The position numbers and the translations under genes were made by a program. Below, one piece after another: positions 1 through 8,080 of a DNA stretch of 64,000 bases; within the stretch, counting starts at the first letter, position 1, and each line of letters starts with the position of its first letter. The DNA comes from Bacillota bacterium. GTDB taxonomy: Bacteria; Bacillota; Bacilli; Paenibacillales; Paenibacillaceae. The stretch lies in contig JAEWPC010000060.1 in assembly GCA_023460795.1 (NCBI GenBank), positions 1 through 64,000 on the forward strand, read 5' to 3'. Below the pieces are notes generated by a model. It saw only the letters and a program-made list of their open reading frames with translations, had not been told where the DNA came from and searched no databases.

Positions 1-1
1 G

Positions 2-148
2 TGGCGGGCTGCGCCATGCGACGCGCCGCACGCGGCCGCTGCGTGGACGGCGGATGCTGTCACGCTGTTCCGCACGCACCTCGGCCGGCGGCCGAGCTAC
101 GAGGCGATGGCCGTCTTCCCGTTCGGCGGGACAGACAGCGGTCAGTAA
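2..148 (+). CDS. 3' end of an unidentified protein (partial at window edge)
   Basis: The second forward frame is open from the window edge to a TAA at 146-148 and encodes about 48 residues ending in a hydrophilic tail (ITS-like sequence is absent; the last residues read FPFGGTDSGQ). The segment contains an Ala-rich stretch followed by a basic turn (GRRPSYEAMAV), which looks like an ordinary protein C-terminus rather than random translation. The overlapping frame-1 reading begins with a GTG at the very edge and is rich in Arg and Cys, typical of a shadow frame in GC-rich DNA. I do not recognise the family, and too little is present to assign a role. Confidence 0.45.
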   Translation, partial: WRAAPCDAPHAAAAWTADAVTLFRTHLGRRPSYEAMAVFPFGGTDSGQ

Positions 149-227
149 CCACGCCTATTGGAAGATCGGAACATTATCCTCCATCCCGAGTATAAACATA
201 TGATCATATGACTTGGAGGAATAATGA

Positions 228-446
228 ATGGGGTTCTTTATGTTCCTTTTATGGCTCGCTCTTTCGGCTCTCGGCTTGCTCGTCCTGTATTGGATCATTC
301 GAGCGGCCATCAACCATTCGGACATCATCAGTCCCAACGCCGAAGTCATCGCGCTAGGACGACAACTCGAGAGACAGCATAAGGAACTGATGCTTCAGCT
401 TGAAGACGTGAAACAAACCATACGCGAAAGCAACGCTTCGAAGTAA
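228..446 (+). CDS. small single-pass membrane protein
   Basis: This 72-residue protein has one hydrophobic segment at about residues 3-26, followed by a hydrophilic region (about 40-68) with charge and heptad spacing typical of a short coiled coil (RQLERQHKELMLQLEDVKQ). The predicted topology is a membrane anchor with a soluble helix. A GGAGG lies about 10 bp before the ATG at 228. A second ATG at 224 is in another frame and is not used. It stands alone on the plus strand between a partial gene and a convergent methyltransferase. I do not recognise a characterised family and no function is assigned. Confidence 0.7.
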   Translation: MGFFMFLLWLALSALGLLVLYWIIRAAINHSDIISPNAEVIALGRQLERQHKELMLQLEDVKQTIRESNASK

Positions 447-447
447 G

Positions 448-482
448 CAAAGAGGCTAACTGCCTTTACAGCGGTTAGCCTC
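448..482 (-). terminator. Rho-independent terminator of the methyltransferase gene
   Basis: Inverted repeat GAGGCTAAC/GTTAGCCTC with a 13-base loop. Read on the minus strand it is followed by TTTGCTT, and it lies just past the stop codon of the methyltransferase gene. It also sits just after the plus-strand gene ending at 446, so it may serve both convergent genes. Confidence 0.7.
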
Positions 483-487
483 CAGCT

Positions 488-1300
488 TTACGCCTTACGC
501 CCGATATACAATAAATGCGTCGAAGCTCCCAAATTATACGGATTGTCCGATTCTTTCAGAATCAAGTCCATAACCTGCTTGAACTCCGCTTCGCCTCTTC
601 CCCTCCAGTACGCCCAGTGCTCGTCCTTCATCGCGCCGGCCACGCTTCCCGATCCGATCATCTTCACCGTCTTGAAGCCGTGCGACTCCATGAACGGTTT
701 AATCTCCTCGATCGGATAATAGTAAGCGCCGGTAAATCGGCCCTCGGCGCTATGATTGAACTTCCCCGTTCTCATGAACTCCGCTAAACCGTCTACCGTA
801 TGATTCGGTTTCCAATTCTCCGGGAACATTAACGACGTCGATAGAAATTTCACTCTCGGCATGAAGGCAACGAACACAAACCCATCCGGCTTCGTGACTC
901 TGTACAGTTCCCGGGCAGCTTTATCTCGATCCTCGGCTGCTTGCAGATGATACAGAGGCCCTAACATCAAGGATGCATCGAATTGACCATCGGCGAATCT
1001 CCCTAACTCTCTCGCATCGCAAGCATGAAATCCGTCGAACCGATCTCGCAGCTTCAGCTCTTCGGCTTTCCGCTCCGCGATCTCCACAAGCCTCGGTGTC
1101 AGATCGGTCAGCGTAACCCGATAGCCCATCTCCGCCAACGCCATAGCGTACTTACCCGGCCCGGCTCCGTTATCGAGGACTTGTCCCTTTCCGGGCAAGC
1201 ACTCGAGGATATGATGCAAATTTATCCGAAATTCCAGCGGTTCGCGGTCGAGGCGCCCCCATTCGTCGAACTGATTGTAATAAGAAACGATTTTATCCAA
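488..1300 (-). CDS. class I SAM-dependent methyltransferase
   Basis: This is a 270-residue soluble protein with a Rossmann-type methyltransferase domain. Motif I (VLDNGAGPGKYA) is at about residues 41-52, followed by an acidic motif II region (VTLTDLTPRLVE) and a motif near DASLMLGPLYHL. These define a Methyltransf_11/25-like fold using S-adenosylmethionine. The substrate cannot be inferred. The start is a TTG with a weak purine-rich site (GGAAGGGGCGG) upstream. The gene begins 26 bp after the end of the HD-GYP gene in the same direction, so it may be read through from the signalling cluster. The C-terminal third carries no additional recognisable domain. Confidence 0.85.
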   Translation of the reverse strand: MDKIVSYYNQFDEWGRLDREPLEFRINLHHILECLPGKGQVLDNGAGPGKYAMALAEMGYRVTLTDLTPRLVEIAERKAEELKLRDRFDGFHACDARELGRFADGQFDASLMLGPLYHLQAAEDRDKAARELYRVTKPDGFVFVAFMPRVKFLSTSLMFPENWKPNHTVDGLAEFMRTGKFNHSAEGRFTGAYYYPIEEIKPFMESHGFKTVKMIGSGSVAGAMKDEHWAYWRGRGEAEFKQVMDLILKESDNPYNLGASTHLLYIGRKA

Positions 1301-1326
1301 CCCAACCGCCCCTTCCGCCAGTATTT

Positions 1327-2376
1327 TTACGCTCCGTCCGATAGCCGATTCTCGCGGAACAACTCGAGGAATGCATCCACGATTTCCGGGTCGAAATGTT
1401 CTCCCCGTTGATTCCGTACCTCGGCGACGGCTTCTTCCGGACTCCAGGCCTTCTTATATGGCCGTTCGTGAGTGAGCGCATCGAAGAAGTCCGCCAAAGC
1501 GACGATCCGCGCTTCGATCGGAATGTCTCTCTCTTTAAGACCATCGGGGTATCCGGTACCGTTCCACTTCTCGTGATGGAATCTTGCGATCGAGCTTGCC
1601 AGCTTCAATACGGAGAATTGGCTGCCGTCCAGAATGCTGGCACCGATCGACGTATGCTCCTTCATCCGTTCGAACTCGTGAGGCTCGAACCGCCCCGGCT
1701 TCAGCAGGATCCCGTCGGGAATGCCGATTTTACCGATATCGTGCAATGGAGCGGCTTTCGCGATCATCTCCGCCTCGTCTTCCGGCAAACCCAGACGCCT
1801 GGCGATCATGCCGGACAACCGGCCTACCCTTTGAGTATGCATCCCCGTCATATCGTCGCGGTATTCCGAAGCTCGTCCAAGGAGCTGCAGGATTTCGGCT
1901 TTCGCTTGCTCAAGCTCCTCCGTCCGCTCCGATACGCGGGCTTCCAGCGTGTCGTTATACTGCCGAAGCTGCTTGTGAAGCTGTCTAGTGCTTAATAAGT
2001 TCCGGATTCGCAGCAACACTTCCGTCCTGTCGAACGGTTTGATCAGAAAATCGTTCGCTCCGACCTCCAGCGCCCTCTGTTTAATTTCCGTCGACATATC
2101 GGCGGTCAGCACGAGCACCGGCAAATAGTCGTCCTCTCCCGTTCGCTTGCGGATTTGCTCCAACACTTGAAGCCCGTCCATGCCCGGCATATGCATATCC
2201 AAGAGCACGATATCGGGAGCGATCTCCTCCATGAGCCGTTCGACTTCCGTCGGATCGGTCGTGCTGTATAACCGCGTAAATTGCGCGCGGTTCAAAATGC
2301 GTTCCAGAAGACTAATATTTAATTCCTGATCGTCGACGATCAATATCGTCGCGAATTCAAGCGAGTTCTCTTTCAT
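1327..2376 (-). CDS. response regulator with HD-GYP output domain (probable c-di-GMP phosphodiesterase)
   Basis: This 349-residue protein has an N-terminal receiver domain (about 10-130; acidic pocket VDDQE, phospho-acceptor Asp in LLDMHMPGMDG, conserved Lys in LIKPFD). A short coiled linker (about 135-165) leads to an HD-GYP domain (about 165-340). The domain shows the metal-binding HDIGK, the family-defining IGIPD and the HHEKWNGTGYPDG motif. HD-GYP proteins of this layout usually hydrolyse cyclic di-GMP, so phosphorylation would be expected to lower c-di-GMP and affect motility or biofilm. It follows a lone receiver and a hybrid kinase on the same strand, which are the obvious phosphodonors. 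The ATG is preceded by a GGGGTGG site. Confidence 0.9.
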   Translation of the reverse strand: MKENSLEFATILIVDDQELNISLLERILNRAQFTRLYSTTDPTEVERLMEEIAPDIVLLDMHMPGMDGLQVLEQIRKRTGEDDYLPVLVLTADMSTEIKQRALEVGANDFLIKPFDRTEVLLRIRNLLSTRQLHKQLRQYNDTLEARVSERTEELEQAKAEILQLLGRASEYRDDMTGMHTQRVGRLSGMIARRLGLPEDEAEMIAKAAPLHDIGKIGIPDGILLKPGRFEPHEFERMKEHTSIGASILDGSQFSVLKLASSIARFHHEKWNGTGYPDGLKERDIPIEARIVALADFFDALTHERPYKKAWSPEEAVAEVRNQRGEHFDPEIVDAFLELFRENRLSDGA

Positions 2377-2429
2377 GTCGCCACCCCATCGTTGCTGTAC
2401 CTGACATTTTCTTAAGCTTTCGGCGATAT

Positions 2430-2810
2430 TTAATCGTTCGGCCTGCTCTTCCTCAGCGCGGCTTGCATTTTGCCAAGCAGCCTGTTGAAATCAACCGGCT
2501 TCGTATCGAAATCGTCGCACCCGGACCGATAGGCTCGCTCTTCGTCGCCGGCCATGGCGTGTGCGGTCAACGCGATAATCGGAATCGAGCTCGTCTCCGC
2601 CGAATTTTTGAGCATGCGAGTCGCCTCCCAGCCGTCCAGAATCGGCAAACTCAAGTCCATCAGGATCAGGTCCGGCCTCTCCCGCGTCGCAACGTCGACG
2701 CCTGCCTTCCCGTCTTCGGCCATAATGACCCGAAATCCGTTCTTGGTCAGACGCCGCGACAGCATGTCCCGGTTCAACTCGTTATCTTCGACTAATAAAA
2801 TCGTGATCAT
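2430..2810 (-). CDS. single-domain response regulator (CheY-like)
   Basis: This 126-residue protein is a stand-alone receiver: acidic pair in LLVEDNELNR, phospho-acceptor Asp in LMDLSLPILDGW, Thr in IIALTAHAM and Lys in FDTKPVD. There is no output domain, so it probably works as a phosphorelay intermediate or through protein contacts. It starts 6 bp after the stop of the upstream hybrid kinase, with GGAGG about 10 bp before the ATG. It most closely resembles the receiver modules of hybrid kinases and Spo0F-like relays. With its neighbours it suggests a kinase, relay and HD-GYP output chain, an inference from linkage. Confidence 0.88.
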   Translation of the reverse strand: MITILLVEDNELNRDMLSRRLTKNGFRVIMAEDGKAGVDVATRERPDLILMDLSLPILDGWEATRMLKNSAETSSIPIIALTAHAMAGDEERAYRSGCDDFDTKPVDFNRLLGKMQAALRKSRPND

Positions 2811-2816
2811 GGCGAA

Positions 2817-5177
2817 TTAACCTCCGATCAGCCGGCGAATTTCCGCGAGCAGCCATTTGTGGTTGAACGTTCCTTTTTGAAGAATTCCTTTCACGTATCC
2901 GTTCAGCTTCGTTCGTTCTTCCGAGGTCAGCGATTTGGCCGAGACGACAACGATCGGTATATCGCTCCACGCGCTGTTTTTGCGCATTTCCGCCACGAAT
3001 TGAAACCCGTCCATCTCCGGCATCATTAAATCCAGAAGAATCAAGTTCGGCACCTGCAGCTTCAGCCGCTCGAGCGCTTCTTTGCCGTTTCGCGCCTGAT
3101 CTACCGCAAAGCTTTCCTTCTGCAGAAGCTTCGTCATCATCTCGCTTGTCGTCGCGTCATCCTCGATCACCAATACGGTATGGGAGGTCCGGTTATCGAT
3201 GTATTTATCCATGACCTCTATCAACTGTTCCCTGGATACCGGCTTCGTCAAATATTCCGAAGCGCCGAGAGCGAACCCGAGATTCGTGTCGTCCGAAAAA
3301 GAGAGAATGATTACCGGGATGTCCCTTAGCTCCTCGTCCCCTTTGAGCGCGGACAATATGCTCCATCCGTCCATCGAAGGGATAAGAACATCCAAGCAAA
3401 TCGCTTTGGGACGCCATTTCCTGGCGGCGCTGAGCCCGTCCTCTCCGTAGCCGGCGAAATGGACGGTCCATCCTTCTTTAGTAAACTGCTCGCCTAATTG
3501 CTCGCGATTGGCCCGTTCGTTGTTGATGAACAGAACGTCGACTTGATTGTCGCCCGTATGGGCGCGATTGGCGGCAGACGCTGCCGCAGAGCTTGTTCTC
3601 GGCTCCGACGGCTCCTCTGGGAGCCAAAAAGCGAATCGGCTGCCCGCTCCGAACTCGCTGGTTACGGCGATTTCCCCTCCGAGCAGGTTGCAAAAGCGTT
3701 GGCTGATGGCCAAACCAAGTCCCGTTCCCCCGTACTTGCGCGTAGTCGAGGAATCCGCTTGCGAGAAAGGCATGAACAGCTTCTCCACTTGCTCGGGCGT
3801 CATCCCGATGCCCGTATCCTGAATGACGAATTCATAGCCGTTCCGATCGCCGCGAGTTTGCCTGTCAATCTCGAGCGAGACCTTTCCGTCTTTGGTGAAC
3901 TTACTGGCGTTGCTCAGCAAATTCAGCAATATTTGCCTCAGCTTCGTTACGTCGACGGTCAGCCTACCCTCGACCGGACGAACTTCAAGCCGGTTGCCGT
4001 TCGCGTCGACGAGCGGCTTGATCGTTGTCGTCACCTCCTGGACAAGGCTGCCCAGGTCGCAGTCTTCGATATAGACCTCCATCTTGCCGGCCTCGATCTT
4101 CGAAATATCCAGGATGTCGTTAATAAGCGACAATAGATGCTTGCCCGATTTGCGTATTTTATCAAGATCCTTCGCGAATACCGTCTGGCCCGATTCCTCC
4201 GCTTCCTCCATCAACATCTCGCTGTAACCGATGATCGCGTTAAGCGGCGTCCTGAGCTCGTGGCTCATGTTCGCGAGGAATTGGCTTTTGGTCTGGTTCG
4301 CCTGGATCGCCTCGTCTCTGGCGCTCTCGAGCTGTGCCGTCCGTTCCCGAACCGACTGCTCCAGATGCTCGTTCAGCTTCAGCAGCTCTTGGTTCATGCT
4401 GTAGATTTCCGCCGACTTCTCCTGAATTTCCGAGTCTTTATGGGAAAGCCGGTTGGAGATGAATATACCGAACAACGATAATCCGAGCGTGAACAACGTA
4501 CCGCCGGAAATAAAATAAGCGAGCCACTTGTGATCCAGCACGATGCCCGAGGAATTCGCGGCCGGACTCGATGCAAACCGCGCCGCCGCCATTCCCGTAT
4601 AGTGCATGCCGACGACCGCAAGACCCATTATCAAACCGCTGCCGAACTTCATCCAATGTATTCCGCGTTTGTCTCCGTTGCGGAAGAAGACGGACAGCCA
4701 CAGAGCGGCTAACGAAGCGACTAACGCGATCAAGATCGATAGCGCGAACAGCAGCGGATCATACGTGATCCCGATCTGCATAGCCGCCATGCCGATATAG
4801 TGCATCGCAGAGATGCCGAGCGCAAGAAGCGCCCCGCCGGCCAGCAATTCCCGCACCGCCAGCTTCGGTCGGCCGACGAAATATAGCGCGATGAACGAAG
4901 CGACGATAGCCGCGATGACGGAAAGAACAACATAGCCTAGATTATAAGCGACCGGAAACGGAAGCGAGAAAGCAAGCATGCCGACGAAATGCATCGACCA
5001 AATGCCCAACCCCATGACCGCCGCTCCGAACGAAAGCCACAACCATTTGCTTCTGCTGGTCGAAACGCTGATTTTTCCCGCCAAGTCCAGCACGTTGTAC
5101 GAAGCGACAACGGCGACAACGTATGAAAAGAGGACCAATATCGAGTCGTACGTTCCTTGAACATGTTCGTGATGCAA
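2817..5177 (-). CDS. MHYT-domain hybrid sensor histidine kinase with two receiver domains
   Basis: This 786-residue integral membrane kinase starts with a seven-helix MHYT sensor (about 1-240) carrying the repeats MHFVGM, MHYIGM and MHYTGM. MHYT domains are proposed to bind copper and sense O2, CO or NO. A coiled coil (about 245-300) precedes HisKA with the phospho-acceptor His in MSHELRTPLN (about 305), then HATPase_c (DTGIGM, GGTGLGL). Two C-terminal receivers follow. The second (about 668-784) has an intact pocket (VIEDD, LLDLMMPEMDG). The first (about 550-660) keeps LDVLIPSMDG but reads INNERAN where the acidic pair should be, so it may be impaired. The start is a TTG with AAGGAAGG about 8 bp upstream. 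It heads the three-gene signalling operon. Confidence 0.9.
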   Translation of the reverse strand: MHHEHVQGTYDSILVLFSYVVAVVASYNVLDLAGKISVSTSRSKWLWLSFGAAVMGLGIWSMHFVGMLAFSLPFPVAYNLGYVVLSVIAAIVASFIALYFVGRPKLAVRELLAGGALLALGISAMHYIGMAAMQIGITYDPLLFALSILIALVASLAALWLSVFFRNGDKRGIHWMKFGSGLIMGLAVVGMHYTGMAAARFASSPAANSSGIVLDHKWLAYFISGGTLFTLGLSLFGIFISNRLSHKDSEIQEKSAEIYSMNQELLKLNEHLEQSVRERTAQLESARDEAIQANQTKSQFLANMSHELRTPLNAIIGYSEMLMEEAEESGQTVFAKDLDKIRKSGKHLLSLINDILDISKIEAGKMEVYIEDCDLGSLVQEVTTTIKPLVDANGNRLEVRPVEGRLTVDVTKLRQILLNLLSNASKFTKDGKVSLEIDRQTRGDRNGYEFVIQDTGIGMTPEQVEKLFMPFSQADSSTTRKYGGTGLGLAISQRFCNLLGGEIAVTSEFGAGSRFAFWLPEEPSEPRTSSAAASAANRAHTGDNQVDVLFINNERANREQLGEQFTKEGWTVHFAGYGEDGLSAARKWRPKAICLDVLIPSMDGWSILSALKGDEELRDIPVIILSFSDDTNLGFALGASEYLTKPVSREQLIEVMDKYIDNRTSHTVLVIEDDATTSEMMTKLLQKESFAVDQARNGKEALERLKLQVPNLILLDLMMPEMDGFQFVAEMRKNSAWSDIPIVVVSAKSLTSEERTKLNGYVKGILQKGTFNHKWLLAEIRRLIGG

Positions 5178-5255
5178 GGTTAGATCCTTCCTTTCAAAGA
5201 TTTTTCTTACCTCTATATCGGTAATATTTACTTAATAATGAACCGGCTGATAGTT

Positions 5256-5292
5256 AAAAACGGCAGCGATGGTTATTCCCCCATCGCTGCCG
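5256..5292 (-). terminator. Rho-independent terminator of the ABC exporter operon
   Basis: A perfect 12-bp stem (CGGCAGCGATGG with its complement) around an 8-base loop. On the minus strand it is followed by TTTTT, 6 bp after the stop of the ABC ATPase gene. Confidence 0.9.
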
Positions 5293-5297
5293 TTCCC

Positions 5298-6281
5298 CTA
5301 AGCGCTATAAATCTGCTTAATTACCTCTTCAATCTTAATATTGTTGATATTAATATCCTTCACCGGCAGCCGGTTGAAAATCTCGTTGATCACGGTTTGG
5401 ATCGTCTCGCCTTCCTGCAGCTCGATCTCGAGCGTGGCGAGCATCGGGTCGAAGTTCTTCACGTCGAACCCCTCCAGCATCTCCCTCGCCACCGGCCGGA
5501 TGAACTTCACTTCGATCAGCTTCTTGTCGTTGAAATACCGGCTTAAGTTATCGAGCGTATCGTCATAGACGACCGTTCCCTTGTTAATGATCGTCACCTT
5601 CTCGCACAAGTCCTCCAGGTCTCCGAGGTCGTGCGTCGTAATAATGAACGTCGTCCCCTTCTCCCGATTGACCTGCTTGATGAACTGGCGCATCGTTTCC
5701 TTCGAGATGACGTCCATGCCGATCGTCGGCTCGTCGAGGAAGATGAGCGGCGGCTCGTGAAGCAAGGCGCAGACGAGCTCGCATTTCATCCGTTCTCCAA
5801 GCGATAGCTGGCGCACCGGCTTCGTCATAACGTCTTCGATCTTGAGCAGGCGCGCGAGATAGCTAAGCCGCTCGGCGTAAGCTTCCGCGGGAATATGGAA
5901 CATTTCCTTCTGCAGCGCGAACGTGTCGACGGCCGGCAAATCCCACCAGAGCTGCGATTTCTGCCCGAACACAATGCCTAAGTTACGCACGAATTTCTCG
6001 CGCTCCTGCCAAGGGACCATGCCCATTGCCGTTACTTCCCCTGTGCTTGGATGCAGAACGCCGGACATAATCTTGATCGTCGTCGATTTGCCCGCTCCGT
6101 TCGGTCCGATCAAGCCTCTGATTTCGCCTTTATTGATGCTCAGATTGATTCCGCTGACGGCTTCCACCATTTTATATTTTCGGTTAAACACCGATTTAAA
6201 GCTGTTCCAGAAGCCTTCCTCGCGGTGGTGCACCTTGTATACCTTTGTCATATTGTCAATTTGAATGATGGGTCCGTTCAT
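5298..6281 (-). CDS. ABC-2 type exporter ATP-binding protein
   Basis: This is a 327-residue ATPase. Walker A is GLIGPNGAGKST (about 55-66), the signature is LSLGERMKCE, and Walker B is LIFLDEPTIGMD, followed by the switch His in TTHDLGD. About 80 residues after the core form a C-terminal extension typical of NatA/CcmA-like drug or polysaccharide exporters. It would energise export by the two permeases encoded immediately upstream on the same strand (7-bp gap). The family, seen across Firmicutes and cyanobacteria, is usually annotated only as an ABC-2 exporter, so the substrate is unknown. Confidence 0.9.
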   Translation of the reverse strand: MNGPIIQIDNMTKVYKVHHREEGFWNSFKSVFNRKYKMVEAVSGINLSINKGEIRGLIGPNGAGKSTTIKIMSGVLHPSTGEVTAMGMVPWQEREKFVRNLGIVFGQKSQLWWDLPAVDTFALQKEMFHIPAEAYAERLSYLARLLKIEDVMTKPVRQLSLGERMKCELVCALLHEPPLIFLDEPTIGMDVISKETMRQFIKQVNREKGTTFIITTHDLGDLEDLCEKVTIINKGTVVYDDTLDNLSRYFNDKKLIEVKFIRPVAREMLEGFDVKNFDPMLATLEIELQEGETIQTVINEIFNRLPVKDININNIKIEEVIKQIYSA

Positions 6282-6288
6282 CTATTCC

Positions 6289-7092
6289 TCATCCTCCCGC
6301 GCTCGTATATTTATGTAGGAATACCTTCCATATAGCATTCGATACGAATATCATGACGATGCTGAACAGCGCGCCCCAGATCATGACAGGCTCCAAGCGG
6401 CCAAGAAGCACTTGCGCCGGGAAGTTGATCCATAATGCAATCGGGAACGCGAAGCTGAAGAACATCTTTAGTCCTCTAGGGAACAAGGTAAGCGGATACT
6501 CGGAGAAATTGCCGATCCGATCGAACAGTTCGCCGACGCGCGGCATCTGCACGACCATAATCAATATGGTGCACAGCAGGATGTAGAAAGCGATTAGCAT
6601 TAACAGACCGAAGAAGAGCATAGCGACGAAGAGCGGAATCGTCCACCACTCGAGCTCCACTTCCGCATTCGCCGCGGCTGCGATCAAAAACGCAAGTCCG
6701 CCTATCGTCGGCGCAACTCCGTTCATCGTAAATCCGTTAGACAGGAGTACGCCGATCGGAGGATAAGGCTTAACGAGCAGTCTATCGAAATCCCCGGTGC
6801 GAACGAGCGCCATCGTCTCTCCGAAGACGCGTCCGAACATCATCTGGCGGAAGCCGCCCCAGAATAACAGTACGCCTTGAAACATGATGAGCTGCGGAAT
6901 GCTCCAGCCCGGGTAGCCGTTCGTCGTCTTGAAAATCATATATTGCACGAAAGGCGCCGCACAGGCGAACAGGAAGGAGATCAGCGTTCCCATGATGAAA
7001 TCGAAGCGGTAAGCCATGCTCCGGGAAACATCGAGCTTAGCCGTGAACACGAATAACTTGAGCAATCCAGGTATCGAAGCGAGTCCGTTCAT
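6289..7092 (-). CDS. ABC-2 family permease (second exporter subunit)
   Basis: This 267-residue protein has about six transmembrane segments (clear ones near residues 33-55, 110-165 and 175-265) and resembles the ABC-2/DUF990 permeases. It lies 3 bp after the preceding permease gene and 7 bp before the ATPase gene, so the three are co-transcribed and probably form a heterodimeric membrane channel plus ATPase. The motif QMMFGRVFGETMALVRTGDFDRLLVKP is typical of DUF990 proteins (shown here in part only as RTGDFDRLLVKP). The exported substrate cannot be deduced. Confidence 0.85.
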   Translation of the reverse strand: MNGLASIPGLLKLFVFTAKLDVSRSMAYRFDFIMGTLISFLFACAAPFVQYMIFKTTNGYPGWSIPQLIMFQGVLLFWGGFRQMMFGRVFGETMALVRTGDFDRLLVKPYPPIGVLLSNGFTMNGVAPTIGGLAFLIAAAANAEVELEWWTIPLFVAMLFFGLLMLIAFYILLCTILIMVVQMPRVGELFDRIGNFSEYPLTLFPRGLKMFFSFAFPIALWINFPAQVLLGRLEPVMIWGALFSIVMIFVSNAIWKVFLHKYTSAGG

Positions 7093-7095
7093 CGG

Positions 7096-7905
7096 TTAAC
7101 CTCCCACCGCGCAAAATCTCTTCGCCGCGATCGACCACAACGCGCGAATGAGAATATAGAGAACGAAGATCCATAACAGCTGCATCATAACCGTCTTCAT
7201 AAGCGGTTCCCAGCCCGCCTTGGCGGGGTTGTTCAGGAAAAACTGCAGCGGCTCGTAGAAGATGTATTTGAAGGGCAGAGCGTCCGCGATATTCCGCACG
7301 GTATCCGGCAAAAAATCGATCGGGATAAGCGCGCCTCCGAACACGCCGAGCAATACGCCTTTCAAATCTTCGAGCGCGCGGATATTCTTGAGACCGAACG
7401 CCGCCATACCGATCAAGAAGCTCATGAGGAACATCAGGATACAAGCGAACGCTGCGGTTATGCAAAATTTGCCGAGAGACGCGGCAGTCATGAAGTCGGG
7501 ATAATAAATCGCGGAATAAATGAGCAGCGGCGGCACGAACTCCAGCCCCATCGCCGTTAGCCTTTGTCCGAGATGGTGGGCGAATTCGAAATGGAATAAG
7601 CTCATCGGCCGAAGAAAATCGATCGTCAAATCCCCGCGGATGATTCGATTCGACACCCGATATGCGGTCATCGTCCAGATGAATACCCATACGAAAGGAA
7701 CCGACCCGAAATACCAGATCATCTGCGTCAACGTGTAGCCTTTGATCGTCTCCGCGCCGGTGTAATCGTAAATGCCCTTGAACAGCATGATGTTCACGAT
7801 CAGCAACAACGGGAATATAATCATCGATAAATAAAAAGAAACCCGATATTGAAAAGTCGCGCGGATATTCATGTCCACGGCTTTTCGGAACGCGGCTGAC
7901 AGCAT
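7096..7905 (-). CDS. ABC-2 family permease (first exporter subunit)
   Basis: This 269-residue membrane protein has about six hydrophobic segments and the DUF990-like region RGDLTIDFLRPMSLFHFEF, parallel to the RTGDFDRLLVKP segment of the next permease; the two are probably paralogous half-channels. It is the first gene of a three-gene exporter operon. The upstream 130 bp (7906-8036) is AT-rich and holds no other gene. The stop codon is 3 bp from the next start, which implies translational coupling. Confidence 0.85.
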   Translation of the reverse strand: MLSAAFRKAVDMNIRATFQYRVSFYLSMIIFPLLLIVNIMLFKGIYDYTGAETIKGYTLTQMIWYFGSVPFVWVFIWTMTAYRVSNRIIRGDLTIDFLRPMSLFHFEFAHHLGQRLTAMGLEFVPPLLIYSAIYYPDFMTAASLGKFCITAAFACILMFLMSFLIGMAAFGLKNIRALEDLKGVLLGVFGGALIPIDFLPDTVRNIADALPFKYIFYEPLQFFLNNPAKAGWEPLMKTVMMQLLWIFVLYILIRALWSIAAKRFCAVGG

Positions 7906-8036
7906 GGAACCCTTTCCCCCTTATCTGTATTAGTCCACCATTCTACAGGAAACGACCTCTTCCGATCACCCTAAGAAGTAAATATTTTCCTTCAAAAATT
8001 ATACATATATTCGGAAATATCTCCCTGCCCGATCAC

Positions 8037-8062
8037 AAAAAAAGCTCCCCTCGCGGGGAGCT
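8037..8062 (-). terminator. Rho-independent terminator of glnA
   Basis: Perfect stem AGCTCCCC/GGGGAGCT with a TCGC loop. Read on the minus strand it is followed by a run of seven T, 19 bp beyond the glutamine synthetase stop. Confidence 0.93.
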
Positions 8063-8080
8063 TCATCTATAAGTCTATCA

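Noticed and set aside
1..195. A 64-codon frame starting at base 1
   Set aside because: It is Arg/Cys/His-rich and shows no family; the second frame ending at 148 looks more like a real C-terminus.
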